This document shows, piece by piece, positions 1 through 10,339 of a stretch of DNA of 64,000 nt; the first letter of the stretch is position 1, and each line of letters starts with the position of its first letter. The stretch is from Branchiostoma belcheri (taxonomy: Eukaryota > Chordata > Leptocardii > Amphioxiformes > Branchiostomatidae). The translations under genes and the position numbers were made by a program. The stretch spans positions 227,388 through 291,387 of the forward strand of contig NW_017803069.1 of assembly GCF_001625305.1 (NCBI RefSeq), written 5' to 3'. The notes beneath the pieces were generated by a model. It was not told the origin of the DNA and did no database searches. It saw only the letters and a list, made by a program, of their open reading frames with translations.

Positions 1-125
1 ATGTAGCCTCTACCCGGGGTGCGGCAAACTGTACTATCTAGCGGACCAACTCCCCTGGCATGTGATCTCTCTATTTGGCCGATTTCTACTCTTTCAAGCC
101 GCCACCCGAAGCCTGGTAGAGGCTA
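1..125. repeat. Short repeat, inverted partner of 7071-7195
   Basis: The stretch carries TAGCCTCTAC near its left end and GTAGAGGCTA near its right end, so it is itself bounded by short inverted termini. Its reverse complement matches 7071-7195 over almost its full length, including a shared core GGAGTTGGTCCG. This fits a small non-autonomous element of about 125 bp present twice in opposite orientation. No coding potential is recognisable. Confidence 0.65.
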
Positions 126-426
126 GTCTAATGTTCATTTTCATCCTGTGTGTTTTGATGCGGAAAACAACTGCACCACATCATGTCACCTTTTCAAATC
201 AGATCATACATAACAGAAAAATGACTCCAGTAAGAAATGTACAAAACAGTAATATAGCCTATATAATAAACCCATGCTAGAATACGCCATAAAAACTACT
301 GTCATGCATCATTCCATAGTAATTTTTAAATTAGCTGGTACCTTTACCGGAGAAGTTATTAGAAATATCTTAAAGGGAATTGGCTAGCTTTGGGTTGACG
401 AAAAATTCAATCATAAAACGTTTTAA
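126..426. other. Unannotated intergenic DNA
   Basis: AT-rich sequence in which I see no gene, repeat match or structured element. Confidence 0.5.
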
Positions 427-790
427 AGGCATCAAGTGCAGTTTTTAGGGCTTGGAAACCAGATTTTTCAAAGTCAGTATTCTAGTCACTTAATATCCAC
501 ATACTGAGTTGAAACCACACTATATCCCAATGCATATCGACTCATGGAGCAAAATTGCCCAAAATTCTGACTAAAGTAAAACGGTTACTGAAAGGGCCTG
601 GAGTGATTTTTATGGTACCACCCAGAAAATAAAGGACTCATCTTGGGGCTTGTTTCTGAAGTTTTAAATGCATGAAGTATGAAATGCGGATTCAAAAGTG
701 CTAATGTGAAGCAGTATGTGCCAACATCATACAGATTGCGTTGTTCAGAATATTTCTAGTTTTGTCGCCCTGAAATTGCATTGGATGCCT
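427..790 (-). mobile_element. TTAA-flanked MITE, family TTAA-A
   Basis: A non-autonomous inverted-repeat element. The left end is TTAA followed by AGGCATCAAGTGC, and the right end is GCATTGGATGCCT. The interior matches the copies at 56737-57100 and 60355-60711 in reverse orientation, for example the stretch reading AAATAAAGGACTCATCTTGG. The right flank reads TTGG rather than TTAA, so one flank has decayed. TTAA target duplication is typical of the piggyBac superfamily; that assignment is inference because no transposase is present. Confidence 0.7.
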
Positions 791-1660
791 TGGAAAGATG
801 CCCAGTAAGTTTGCGTATTCAGTTCTCGTAATATCACCAGTTCTCTCATCCAGTACACAGCTTATTGAGTGTGCACTGAAATCCCAAATGAGCCTTATAC
901 AATCCTACAATCCGCGATGGCACCTATTCAGGGAATAAGGGACCGGTCTCACGGCCGGATGAACGCGCCGGAATAAGAAGATGGGATGACTTTATCAATA
1001 CCAGAAGCAAACACATTTCCAAGTGTAAAGCCTCGGAAAACGATATCGTAAATGAAAGAAGAGACTAACTGATCCAAGTATACGGTATTCGCGTTTTTTT
1101 CTTATAACAAAGACACGGGAAGGGTGTTTGCGCGTAAGTTTATTAATATGACATTACGAGAACAAAATGTGGAAACTATGAATATTTCAAACAAAATTGA
1201 GCCAGAGTTTGACATCGATTCTGACAACAAGATCGTCCATTTAGGCCGTTACATTTTAAAACTCTTGTCACACATAGCCTTACAAACATAGCCTAATATC
1301 CCGAACACTAGCCGAACTCCCCACAACCATGCGCGCGCGGATGAAAATTGACTTTTTAATTCCAGTTTTGCCGCCCTGCATTGGATGCCTTCAACAGACA
1401 TCTCGTCCCGATCTCTACGTCATTATAGTCTGGGAGGACGTCGGCAATCACGTAGATATTGGGGCAATTTTCAAGCAATTAAAAGACACACAGTAGAAAA
1501 TTAGAGCACTTTTCTAACTGCTCGCAATTAATGGTACCTCTTCGTCGATGACGTCAGTCATCCTCAACAGAGGCAAAGTATAATAATTTTTGAGTAGTTA
1601 TACTTGTGCAATGGGGCTCGTGTATTTAGGGAGGTGAGGATGTACTATAAATCACTGTGT
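791..1660. other. Intergenic DNA with small repeat fragments
   Basis: No gene seen. A fragment of family E (CCCGAACACTAGCCGAA) lies at about 1268-1335, and an isolated TTAA-A terminus (GCATTGGATGCCTTCAA) at about 1361-1395. The rest is unassigned. Confidence 0.5.
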
Positions 1661-1666
1661 GATCTT

Positions 1667-1985
1667 TCCCAGCGGATCCATATCGAGGGAGACGTGCTGG
1701 TTCTGGTTGGGATGCTTGCAGCGAGCTGCCAGATGACTTGGTGACGCTCAAGGTCCGCCTTGATCACGCCAGCCAGCCCGCCTGTAGCTGCTTTCGTCCG
1801 CCAGCTGAAGACAAGTGCGGTTGGAGACTTGTTCCCTCTAATTGATGGGGGATACGTGCCTTTCCCACGGGCACAAGTCGGGGCGTCGTCGCATGTTCGG
1901 ACATGCCCCTGTGCTAGGACCCGGGATCGAACCCCGGTCACCTTGTTTGAGCGCGCCGAACGCTCTACCACTACGTCACGGACCA
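1667..1985 (-). mobile_element. tRNA-derived SINE
   Basis: Read on the minus strand, the first 70 bases form a tRNA-like head: GTAGTGGTAGAGCG resembles a polymerase III A box, and about 30 bases on GGTTCGATCCC is a good B box. A GC-rich body of about 240 bp continues towards 1667. The acceptor-stem ends do not pair, so this is not a working tRNA. The head differs from the other SINEs in the window, so it is probably a separate family. Confidence 0.6.
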
Positions 1986-2344
1986 TCGCCTAAACTTACA
2001 GAAAGTAACACACTGCCTTGGTTCATTAAAACATCACCCACTACTTCTCCCAAAGTCTCACAAAGCTAGATCATCATAAAGAGGATCTTTCAAACCTAAC
2101 GCCTTAAGTCCATTACGAAGACGAATTGTTGTCCTGTGCATTGTGCAAATCCCCTTTCTACCATTACAACAGTGTTGAAAATCCTATTTAACTCTCTAGA
2201 TTGTAGCAAAACACTCGAAAATCTTTTTACACAGTTAGGGGTTGATATACAGTCATCTTCATGTACTTATTAAAGAAGAAGAAGAATCATTTATACATTT
2301 TTGGTGATCTAAGTGAACGGTGCTATGGCTAGTATGGCTATTAT

Positions 2345-2405
2345 AACATTTTTCTTGTCAATGTCTGTTTGCAATTAGCCCTCGGGCATGAATTTGCGAT
2401 AAACG
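2345..2405 (+). repeat. LINE 3'-tail fragment
   Basis: The stretch with GCAATTAGCCCTCGGGC matches the sequence that follows the LINE C-terminal remnant at 56213-56720 (GCAATTAGCCTTCGGGC). It is therefore a solitary, heavily 5'-truncated copy of that LINE 3' end. Confidence 0.5.
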
Positions 2406-2514
2406 TCTCTATGTTAGGACCGTACTACATTTTCAAACATCGCCAGTGGTCCTTTAGCTTAGAACCTTCTATTTCTTATATTTCCTTGTGCTGTAACACA
2501 TCCACATAGAATCA

Positions 2515-2700
2515 TCCGGACACTGAACCGTGACGGGGGTCGACATCGTCTACCAGATACCTTTGACCCAGTGTTGACGTCACACTTCATAGAAGCCACG
2601 TGACAAGCCCCACTGGGTCAGTCTACTGAGGAAGACCAGAGTGACTGGTCGAAAGCTCTAGGTGAGAGAATTTTTTGTTGGAGTTTTAACTCTAAAAACT
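2515..2700 (+). mobile_element. Penelope-like terminal fragment
   Basis: One of several copies of a unit that starts near GTGACGGGGGTCGACATCG and ends with GCTCTAGGTGAGAGAA. Near its end, GACCAG-AGTGA-CTGGTC forms a six-pair hairpin preceded by CTGAGGAA and followed by GAAA, which resembles the core of a hammerhead ribozyme with one extra A. Copies at 16985-17273 and 49963-50150 occur as head-to-head inverted pairs, a layout known for Penelope-like retroelements. No reverse transcriptase is present, so the class is inferred. Confidence 0.5.
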
Positions 2701-3110
2701 TGACTGTCTGCTTGTGCTATGTAACGTTATCCGCTTGCCTAAGCACATAAGTATGCTTTCAACGTACTCTCTGATCAAGGGTATTTGCTGGTGCACTGGT
2801 AATAGCTCAGAGAATGAACAATTGATACGACGCGCCATCCAAATTGAACCCACAGTTAACATACAAGGGCACCTCGTGCTTATAATAGATGATCTTACTA
2901 TTACGCAAGTTAGGGACGTGCCCACATAATAAAGAATCCGTGGATAAAGGTATTACGGCTAAGCCGGTTGTTATCATTACTTGGATGGAGATAAAACTAG
3001 GTTTGAAACAAAGACGTGAAGAATTACGTCGGTAATCCCACTTTTCAATCTTCTAATGGCTTAGCTGCGTGGTCAGGTTAAGTACAGAGTCATTACCGAA
3101 CTCTTACGTA
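2701..3110. other. Unannotated intergenic DNA
   Basis: Open frames of about 70 codons occur on both strands but show no family resemblance or splice context. I see no gene. Confidence 0.5.
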
Positions 3111-3614
3111 AGGCCACAGCAAGTAAATTGTGTGGATGACATGCTCCGCAGACTCCAAATCTAATGCAATGGGGGGAACAAAAACCACGCGGGCCAAAAA
3201 AAAAGGTTCCTATATTTTCAAATTTTGACATCATATACCTTGTTGAACAAGAAATGATACATATGTAGTGGTAGGTTTACTGACAACTATTACAACATCC
3301 ATTTGTCACTGAAAAATAAAAGTTTTCAATTATTGGGTTTTGATTCAGTGAACAACACATATAAAAGGAATGAAATGCATCACTGAATCAAAGTAAAAGA
3401 TAAAACAATAAATAAATTAGAGCCTTGTCTTGTCTCTTGTCTTCATATTTATCTGCCATCCAGGTTCCGGCATGGCAACAGATATCTTTTTTTTTTTAAA
3501 TTTTCGGCATGTTGACTACTGTCAGAGGGCAACAAAATTTCTTGTTTTTTTTTAAATACGACGAAAATCAATGCGCGCGCTAATGTCATCCGTAAAAATT
3601 ACTCGCTGTGGCCT
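3111..3614 (+). mobile_element. TA-flanked MITE, family TA1
   Basis: A non-autonomous inverted-repeat element of about 500 bp. The left end is TA then AGGCCACAGCAAGTAA with GGATGACAT just inside; the right end is GATGTCATCC and ends TGTGGCCT then TA. A shared interior runs through GACATCATA, TTGTTGAACAAGAAATG and CATGGCAACAGATATC. Full relatives lie at 14371, 18276, 30013, 36093, 40248 and 42061. The TA flanks suggest Tc1/mariner-type mobilisation; that class is inferred. Confidence 0.8.
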
Positions 3615-3972
3615 TAGGCCTATGAAAAAAATGTTGTGTTTCCCGTTTCCCGACCGACCCTAGAAAAAAAATGCTGACCCTAGCCTTTTTATGGACCCCT
3701 GCAAGGGATATACATTTGTGGAGCTGATCTCCTTTTTCAAGCTCGAGCTCCATGATCTGACATCTGAGTGATGAAACGTACAATCGGTTTGCCAACATTG
3801 ACATTAAAAATATAAGTGTCCTCTCGCAAGTTTTACCTTGTTAAACTGTATTTTATAAGTTGGATCACTAGAGATTGCCAATGTCTAAAAAATAGACAAG
3901 AAAATTCCTACCTACCGACCCTAATTTTTTCAGGACTGAAACAGGAAACACAAATTTTTTTTGCTAGGCCTT
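3615..3972. mobile_element. Inverted-repeat element next to TA1
   Basis: The ends are imperfect inverted repeats: GGCCTATGAAAAAAATG then GTGTTTCCCGTTT at 3617-3651, and the reverse complement of GGCCTAGCAAAAAAAA then GTGTTTCCTGTTT at 3936-3969. Both arms also carry CCGACCCTA. The sequence ACCGAACTCTTACG occurs on both sides of the whole 3.1-4.0 kb block (about 3096 and 3978), so the block may be an insertion or a duplication. No coding sequence is seen. Confidence 0.5.
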
Positions 3973-5224
3973 ACTGTTACCGAACTCTTACGCAAGGGTG
4001 ACCTTGGCGTTCGCATTCTGACTTGATCAATGTTCGGCAATCTTCCTGAGTGAGCTTGATGGCGTTTAAGGCCGTTGTTTTCTCAGGTTTCCCAGCCCCA
4101 ATCGATTCATAAAACGAGCCAAAATGTGAAAAAGGTGGCGAGGGTCACGCGAGAACCACCGAAATAGATCGTGAAAGATGTTTGCAAATGCCACTTTAGA
4201 AACACTATTCGGTGGATTCGTGTCATATGATTGGTGTTATGCTTGTGCTTAACTTTTGAGATCTGATTATTTATCTAATTTATTTCGTACTGAAAACTAT
4301 TATGTGCTGGTAGGTATTATGTGGATAAGTGTATATTATTTGCACATGTATATCCATTTTTTTCACCTTATGTGCCACCACAATTCTCTATATTGTGAAA
4401 CAATGGGATAGCACCGCTACTACCCCATTAATTTACCAGAAAGAGATTCAGAATTTCTCTAAATGGTGAATTAATGGGAGAGCACCCTGAGTTACTTGTG
4501 GGCATTGTCTGAGAATAGAATTAATAAGCAGAGGGCTTCTGATCAGTAGATTTCATTCAGGTTAACATTATATTGCCAGACTACAACTGAAGGTTTACTG
4601 CCCACTTTGATTGTGCCAAACTTGCATGGACCGGTCTAAGAATGGAACCTGGGCATTGTCTAAATTCATAGACAATGCAATGGTCAGGAAAACATTATAC
4701 CGCCAGACTAAAATTGAAACTTTACTGCCCATATCTCTAATGGTTCATCGACGTTACACTGGACATTTCCATTGTCGCTACTGTGCGGTTATACCTCGCA
4801 GGGGCAATCCAATTTCCACAAACTGCCAGAATGGCAATGTTCCGAGCAAAATAAAAGGTTCTGCCCAGATGATACGCCATGCATGCACAAAAAGAAATCT
4901 TAGAATAGCTGTATAAGTACACTGAATACTTTATCAACTACATGTACATAGTGTAGGGTATATCGTAGCGTTTATATCTAGAATTGTAACATTCCTGGCA
5001 ATAACTTAGTCTACACTCTGTTAAGTAGTCATAGAACATGTTTTGTATAGGTACAACTGCTCACTGTACCCTTCTTAAGTATAGTTTAACATAATATAGA
5101 ACTGAACGTACATGTAGAGTCGAAATATTTTCTAGCCAGTAGTTCTTTATAACACTCTGTCAGACACAGTAACCGTTGACCATATATGTAGCATTATAAT
5201 AGACTCATAACAACTAGTAACTTT
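3973..5224. other. Intergenic DNA with a weak 127-bp duplication
   Basis: AACATTATATTGCCAGACTA near 4564 recurs as a close variant near 4691, each preceded by GGGCATTGTCT and followed by TTTACTGCCCA. This gives a degenerate tandem duplication of period about 127 bp. The 101-codon frame across it (4611-4916) is a by-product. No gene seen. Confidence 0.45.
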
Positions 5225-5280
5225 ATTATTTGCCGTACATTGTACCCATGACAATCGTTGTGCAATAAACTTGACTTGCA
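5225..5280 (+). repeat. LINE 3' end with AATAAA-type tail
   Basis: ACATTGTACCCATGACAAT followed by GTGCAATAAA matches a terminal motif seen also near 20150, 29230, 38050, 54165 and 55785. The recurrence of a spaced ACATTGTAC...CAATAAA ending is what CR1/L2-type LINE 3' ends look like. Only the last few tens of bases remain. Confidence 0.5.
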
Positions 5281-5468
5281 CGCCTCCAAACTTAGTACCC
5301 GGCACATGTACGGAGTATCAAGTTTGGACACTGACATTTGGAAAGCTTTATTGTAGGTGTTACCTGGAAAGGCGGAAAGAGATGATACAGTTTTCGGCCG
5401 ATTTGCTTTATGTTGACCAATCTAACCCAGGGTGCCAGCTGGAGGACAAATGTTATGAACATTTTGAA

Positions 5469-5674
5469 ACATCATCATCATCATCCCCTTTCATCTTCAT
5501 CATCACTATCTTCATCATCATCTTCATCATCATCTTCATCATCGTCGCTATTATCATCATCACTACTATCATCACTGTCATCACCATCGTCTTCATCACA
5601 CTCATCATCATCATCATCATCAATAATCTTCATCACCATCATCATCATCATTACCATCATTATCATCACGATAA
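5469..5674. repeat. ATC/ATCATT microsatellite
   Basis: Imperfect ATC trinucleotide repeats extend over about 200 bp, with scattered TTC and ATT variants. Open frames here translate into runs of His, Ser or Asp/Glu and are composition artefacts. Confidence 0.9.
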
Positions 5675-6014
5675 TCTTTTTTTTCTCGCGCAGCGTTTGG
5701 TGCAACTTTGTTTTGCAACCATCAGTATCACCCGCCATGCCCGATGCATGTACAAGTAAAACGCATTACCATCGCATAATGACATTGCGACGTACCTGAG
5801 GCCATTCACCCATACAAGCATTGCTGTATAATTGATTAATTATCATGACTTCTGTAAAACACTACTTAATTTGAGTGTTGGAAGTAAATGTCGCGATGTA
5901 CGTCATAGGAGACGCATGTAGAGCGTACACAAATAGAAATGAGCATGGAGATTTAACAATTTCCTGTAATATTATTGCACCACGAGTAAGGAGCAAACAA
6001 AATGCAAATCGTTC

Positions 6015-6350
6015 TGCCATAACGATGAAGAAACCTATGTTCATGTTTTCTGGGAATGTCCACATGTTGTACTATTTTGGAATAATATACAAAATTGGCT
6101 AAAAGAAGAAACTAATATAAATTGTGACTTAAATACCTTTATGATTATATTTGGAGATTTATCGTTAAATGCTTCTCCCCTAAAAAATTGATAATTTTGT
6201 TAGGGAAAATGTTCATCTTTAGGTGCACACGTCTAAAAACAATAAATTTCCAGTCCTTTAAAAAACTGATAACTACTTTTGAAAAGACAGAACGTCTTAT
6301 TGCATCTCGGAGGGGAAAGCTGGAGAAGCATCGAGGTAAGTGGGGAACAC
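6015..6350 (+). pseudogene. L1/Tx1-like LINE ORF2 C-terminal remnant
   Basis: From 6015 the + strand reads in one frame through CHNDEETYVHVFWECP, the spaced Cys-Cys plus E-T-x-x-H-x-F-x-x-C pattern typical of the C-terminal end of L1/Tx1-type ORF2 proteins, then continues LFWNNIQNWL to a stop at about 6191. Further C-terminal residues (FQSFKKLITTFEKTERLIA, RRGKLEKHRGKWGTL) follow in a shifted frame to about 6350. It is a short, frameshifted, 5'-truncated LINE copy with no function. An AT-rich tail follows directly. Confidence 0.75.
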
Positions 6351-6580
6351 TATGTCTACTTTAAAAAATTTAATCTATAAATATGATATAAATATAATGT
6401 GTGTATAGATATATATATGTGTATGGATATGTGTATGGATATATGTATGTATATTTATGTTAATATATATTGGAATATATGTGTACATGTATATTGTGCA
6501 TATATATTATGATGATAACACGATGATATTTTGTATAAGATATATACATGTGTAATAATATTTGGATATTGAGCTGGTAG
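6351..6580. repeat. AT-rich microsatellite
   Basis: Degenerate ATATGTGT/TATATATG repeats follow the LINE remnant. They probably grew from its simple tail. Confidence 0.7.
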
Positions 6581-6806
6581 TGTGGCTAAGGGAGGCTATG
6601 TTCACTTTTTCTTTTCTTTGTAATTTAAAAATAAAAAAAAATGAAAAATAAAAAAAAGAAATGGCCTACAGGACATATCAATGGTTAAAAAAAATGCAAA
6701 GCGTGGGATAAGTTTGCCTAGTCTGTATGCACCACAACCCCCGGGTCTCTAGAAAATACAAAAATAAGCCAAAACAAGCGAAAATAAGCGCAAATAAGTG
6801 AAAACA

Positions 6807-7020
6807 AGCTAAGTGGGCTCTAACCAAGAGGTCCCGTGTTCGTGTCCTGACTTGTCACCGATCTTGTGCCCTTGGGAAAGACACCTAACACTACTTTCCT
6901 CACTTCACTTCAGGTGCAAATGAGTATTTTATTGTCAACTGCGTGGTGGCGGCATTGATATAAGTTGAAAACTTGAGTGTGCTGTCGCCACGTCTTGTGA
7001 TTAGATGTTAGAATAACAAA
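6807..7020 (+). mobile_element. tRNA-derived SINE, ends with ACGTCTTGTGATTA body
   Basis: AGAGGTCCCGTGTTCGTGTCC is a degraded tRNA-like B-box region, followed by CACCGATCTTGTGCCCTTGG and a body ending CGCCACGTCTTGTGATTA. The same order, reversed, occurs at 32246-32545 and 49285-49540, with a shorter copy at 43410-43555. This defines one SINE family of about 250-300 bp; the tRNA head here is truncated. Confidence 0.7.
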
Positions 7021-7070
7021 ATCAACAAGCCAACTGAAGACAGCGGTAAATGTTGATGTTCTGAGTAAGG

Positions 7071-7195
7071 TCTAGCCTCTACGAGGCTCCGGGAGGCGAC
7101 TGGAAAGAGTAGAAATCGGCCAAATAGAGAGATAACATGCCAGGGGAGTTGGTCCGGTAGAGAGAACTGTTTGCCGCACCCGGTGGTAGGCGCTT
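7071..7195. repeat. Short repeat, inverted partner of 1-125
   Basis: This is the reverse-complement copy of the element at 1-125, sharing GAGTAGAAATCGGCCAAAT and ATGCCAGGGGAGTTGGTCC. The two copies face each other across about 7 kb of other repeats, so they are unlikely to be the ends of one transposon. Confidence 0.65.
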
Positions 7196-7244
7196 ACCTG
7201 TAGCTAGACTCTATGAGACAAGAAATACATCAGGGCCAATCACC

Positions 7245-7475
7245 CATCACTGAATCGCGACGGGGGCCGACATCGCCTACCAGATACCTTTGACCCAGCC
7301 CAGTGTTGGCGTCACACTTCAAAGAAGCCACGTGACAAACCTCACTGGGTCAGTCTACTGAGGAGTGACTGGTCGAAAGCTCTAGGTAAGAGAATTTTTT
7401 GTGTTGGATCTAAAGTTTTAACTCTAAACATGTAACTACCAACACAGATGAACTTTCATGATAGTATAAGAAATA
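7245..7475 (+). mobile_element. Penelope-like terminal fragment
   Basis: Same family as 2515-2700: GGGGGCCGACATCG at the start, GCCACGTGACAA in the middle, GGTCGAAAGCTCTAGGT near the end, then a tail with AACATGTAACTACCAACACAG and GATGAACTTTCATGATAG. The five-prime arm of the terminal hairpin is deleted here (CTGAGGAGTGACTGGTC), so the ribozyme-like fold cannot form in this copy. Confidence 0.55.
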
Positions 7476-7935
7476 CGTGAGTTTGATATCAAGGAGGCCA
7501 CAGTCCGCGCGCCCTGACTAAAAATAACTTACCAGCAACTGCCCGAAAACGACTACAATAATAAGCGTAACGTGAAAGTGAAGATCGATGAAATTCAGTG
7601 GAGATCCCGTATCACGAGTCTAAATCTGCAGTCTGGCCCAGACAGTGAACCTCGGAGGTTGAATGTAAAACAGATACTGTCCATACTTCATCATAGGAGC
7701 CGACATGGAGACGCCCACCCCATCCCATCTGCAGTACAGAGTGGTAAAATGTATATGGCTGAGTCACAAAATGATAGCAAGTAATAAAAGTCCCGTCTGG
7801 ACATGGCAGTAAGCACTGTATATAAGCACCAAGTGGTCATTAAAACGACCAATTGGCGAGGGATGTAGATAAACGTGTTAGACGACAGACGGAATTGATA
7901 TCAGAAACATTTTTCACTGCAAAAAAATTCCATTC
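7476..7935. other. Unannotated intergenic DNA
   Basis: A 70-codon frame at 7572-7784 has no recognisable domain and no clear splice context. No gene is claimed. Confidence 0.45.
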
Positions 7936-7939
7936 TTAA

Positions 7940-8321
7940 AGCGATATATATTATGAAAGATTTTTGCGCCAAAACTGTAAATATATTAGGTAATTGAAAT
8001 TTTCTAATCTAGATTGCCATTTTCGCAACTTTCGACATACTAGCGTCGCTATTTCACTATTCCGGCGACTCAGCGCAGCGCGAGAATAAGTTGCGCCAGG
8101 CCCGCTGTATTTTTTGGAGGCTCCTAAAAAGAATGTGAACAAACATGGCCGCGATCTGCACTAGCGCCGAGGAGTTGGCAGTTTTCCAACACGTTTTTGC
8201 AGCGTAACGACGTTGATCTTTTACTCCCCAAATGTCATTATGAACCCAGGTAGGCTTATAGCGCAATAAAATGTGTAAAACAACGATGGTTAAAATAATG
8301 AAAATCTTTCATAATATCGCT
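7940..8321. mobile_element. TTAA-flanked MITE, family TTAA-C
   Basis: TTAA then AGCGATATATATTATGAAAG at the left, and the reverse complement of AGCGATATTATGAAAG then TTAA at the right, give well-preserved terminal inverted repeats of about 20 bp around a 382-bp element. The interior has no coding sequence. Both TTAA flanks are intact, so this is the cleanest boundary of the TTAA elements in the window. Confidence 0.8.
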
Positions 8322-8674
8322 TTAAGCGTGCATTAAAGCATCCGTAAAGGTTTAGTTTCTTCCTTCCTTCCCGCATGTTTGAGGTTTGCTTATAGAAAGG
8401 ATTTCGTAGAGACTCACCATGTCCCTATGCATAAAAATTGAAATAAAATCGACTATGAAAACATCAGACAGGGCTTGGCTATTGTGATGACTTGGATTTT
8501 CCTTATCTTCGTGTGCGATGATGGCGAGTTCTTCAATTATTCAAGAGGCAATCAGAGCCAAATTTCACGGACAGAAGCATCATTAACAGCTGGAGAGCGC
8601 TTTTCTTTCCTTTATATGAACGTTTGTTTGAGAACTCTGCGCTTAACCAGAGGAAATCAAGGTACATTTGTATT

Positions 8675-9003
8675 GTGCATGATGTGCAAAATGACTAATA
8701 AACTGGTGGACCAACCACCAAGTATCTGATACCAGCTCAGAAAAGATCAAGAAACAGTCATGCCTCCAAATATCAGAGTTATCAACCAAGAATTGAGGTG
8801 TTCAAAAACTCGTATTTCCCAAGAACTATGATCGTAGAGTGGAACTCGTTGCCACCAATCACAGTTGGGGCACCATCACCTCCATCAACTCCTACAATTA
8901 AATGTGCAAAGATTGATTGACTGTTACAAGTCGTTCGGTGCGTGCCTGCGAAGCTGGTGTTACGCCTAAGGGCGGTTATACCGGCTATACTGATACAGAT
9001 ACA
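8675..9003 (+). pseudogene. CR1/L2-like LINE RT C-terminus and 3' tail
   Basis: The first part reads CMMCKMTNKLVD; a frame change then gives SYQPRIEVFKNSYFPRT and VEWNSLPP, with a stop just after KCAKID. This is the conserved C-terminal end of jockey-superfamily (CR1/L2-like) reverse transcriptases. After the stop come TCGTTCGGTG, GCGGTTATACCGGC and ATACAGATACAG repeats, which form the 3' untranslated tail shared by all copies in the window. It is 5'-truncated, frameshifted and inactive. Confidence 0.85.
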
Positions 9004-9300
9004 GACATAGCCGAGTATGGCCTCCCGAACACTAGCTGAACTACCCCCCCCCCCCCATGGTTAGGAGCAGGTCAGGAGTAAGCTTAAGGTCGGCTGGTGT
9101 TCGGCTACTGTTTGACATGCTCCAGCCGAATGTTTCAAAACCAGTTAATTCATTCGGATGTTGACTGGACGTCCGGCCATGGTTGGCTGGTGTTCAGGAG
9201 TATAGGTCGGGGGCGTGGTTGGTAGTGCAACTTGAATCACATCTAACTCAAATTCGATACGATTCGTATAGAAAGGTAGGCGTGGCCTAAAGCCTGACAG
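9004..9300 (+). repeat. Unclassified repeat, family E
   Basis: ACATAGCCGAGTATGGCCTCC followed by CCGAACACTAGC, then GGTCGGCTGGTGTTCGG and a right half with AACTCAAATTCGATACG and GGTAGGCGTGGCC. Related pieces lie at 1268, 32640, 48510, 51358, 61440 and 63028. Ends are not sharply defined; it is a GC-rich interspersed repeat, perhaps a DNA transposon relic. Confidence 0.55.
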
Positions 9301-9915
9301 AATGCTTCCAAACATATGTGACAGGAGCTTTCTTTATGTTAACCTCTAACATGCAGAAGGAATACAGATATGGAAACCAATTCACAATCTCGATCACGCA
9401 CTCCTGAGACAAGCCTGTATTAATAAATTACGATAAAAAAAAATACCCCATCTACCCATTCATTCAATTCTATAGGTTGACATATTGCGGAGGATAAAGA
9501 TTCTTTTCTTGTGGCGATGCACTGGACGCGACCAGAAAGAATTTGCTCTTCGATTGGACGCAGACGTCGAATCAATCGGGAGAGTCTCGACACACAGCCA
9601 GACCTTACTACTGTAAGTACACTTTTGAAAATTGCTCACAATCTGTAATTGAATTTGGCACGACACATCTGCAGTAACTACATAGCGGGGTACGGAGCTG
9701 TTTCACCCGGAGGTGAGGTCACAGAATCCCGCCTGAGGTCTTGACATTGAGCCGCTGCCTTGCGTAGTGCTCTGTGTAGCAAAAATAGCAAATGGAATAT
9801 CAGTGAAATGACCGGTTTGAAAGATGTATTCAAAGGTAAGATAACAACAGTTCAAAACCAGGCCAATAACGAGAGGGAGTATCAGTGCTGCTGGCGGTTA
9901 CTAAATCATAAGTTT
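9301..9915. other. Unannotated intergenic DNA
   Basis: No gene or repeat recognised. Confidence 0.45.
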
Positions 9916-9916
9916 A

Positions 9917-10265
9917 GGCCATGTTGATTTGATTATATGGATGACATTCTCCTTGGAACCCCAAAAACTGATGCGCGCGTGCGAATGAAAAAAAAGTTTG
10001 GCAAAACAAAGTTGCTTTTATAATGAAATCTACGTAGTTATGAAGGTTGAACAAATGACACAGAGTCTGGTATGGCGAATAATCTTGTCTTCAAATTGAT
10101 TCCTTTACATTTTTGTCTTTTTCACTTGATTTTGGCATTCTACGACATTGGTATCGTTTTCCAATATTTTTGCAACTTACAGTATACATGCATTTTTCTT
10201 ATTTTCCAATTGCCGAAAATTCATGTGCGCGCTGACGTCATCCATATAATCAACTCAACATGGCC
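9917..10265 (+). mobile_element. TA-flanked MITE, family TA2
   Basis: Starts TA then GGCCATGTTGATTTGATTA with GGATGACAT inside, and ends GACGTCATCC through CAACATGGCC. The interior carries GCGCGC motifs, TTCTACGACATTGGTATCG and ACAGTATA. Relatives lie at 25093, 43769 and 58826. Sharing of GGATGACATC and GCGCGC with TA1 suggests the two families have a common transposase source. Confidence 0.75.
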
Positions 10266-10339
10266 ATGTTGTATCTCGGTACGTGTTACAGTTTGTCTCC
10301 AAGCAGGTTCATTTGTACCATATCTCTGCACAAGTTTAA

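Noticed and set aside
1900..1985. Functional tRNA gene
   Set aside because: A and B boxes are present but the acceptor stem does not pair, and a SINE body follows. The same holds for 32470, 43490, 49470 and 55080.
2640..2680. Active hammerhead ribozyme
   Set aside because: The CTGA...GAAA core has an extra A, and I could not find a proper third stem with a cleavage site. Kept only as a ribozyme-like note.
3615..3972. Extension of the TA1 element
   Set aside because: It has its own inverted ends (GGCCTA then A runs then GTGTTTCC) and no counterpart next to other TA1 copies.
5410..5799. Long open frames with His, Ser or Asp/Glu runs
   Set aside because: They are translations of an ATC microsatellite, open in several frames because the repeat lacks stops.
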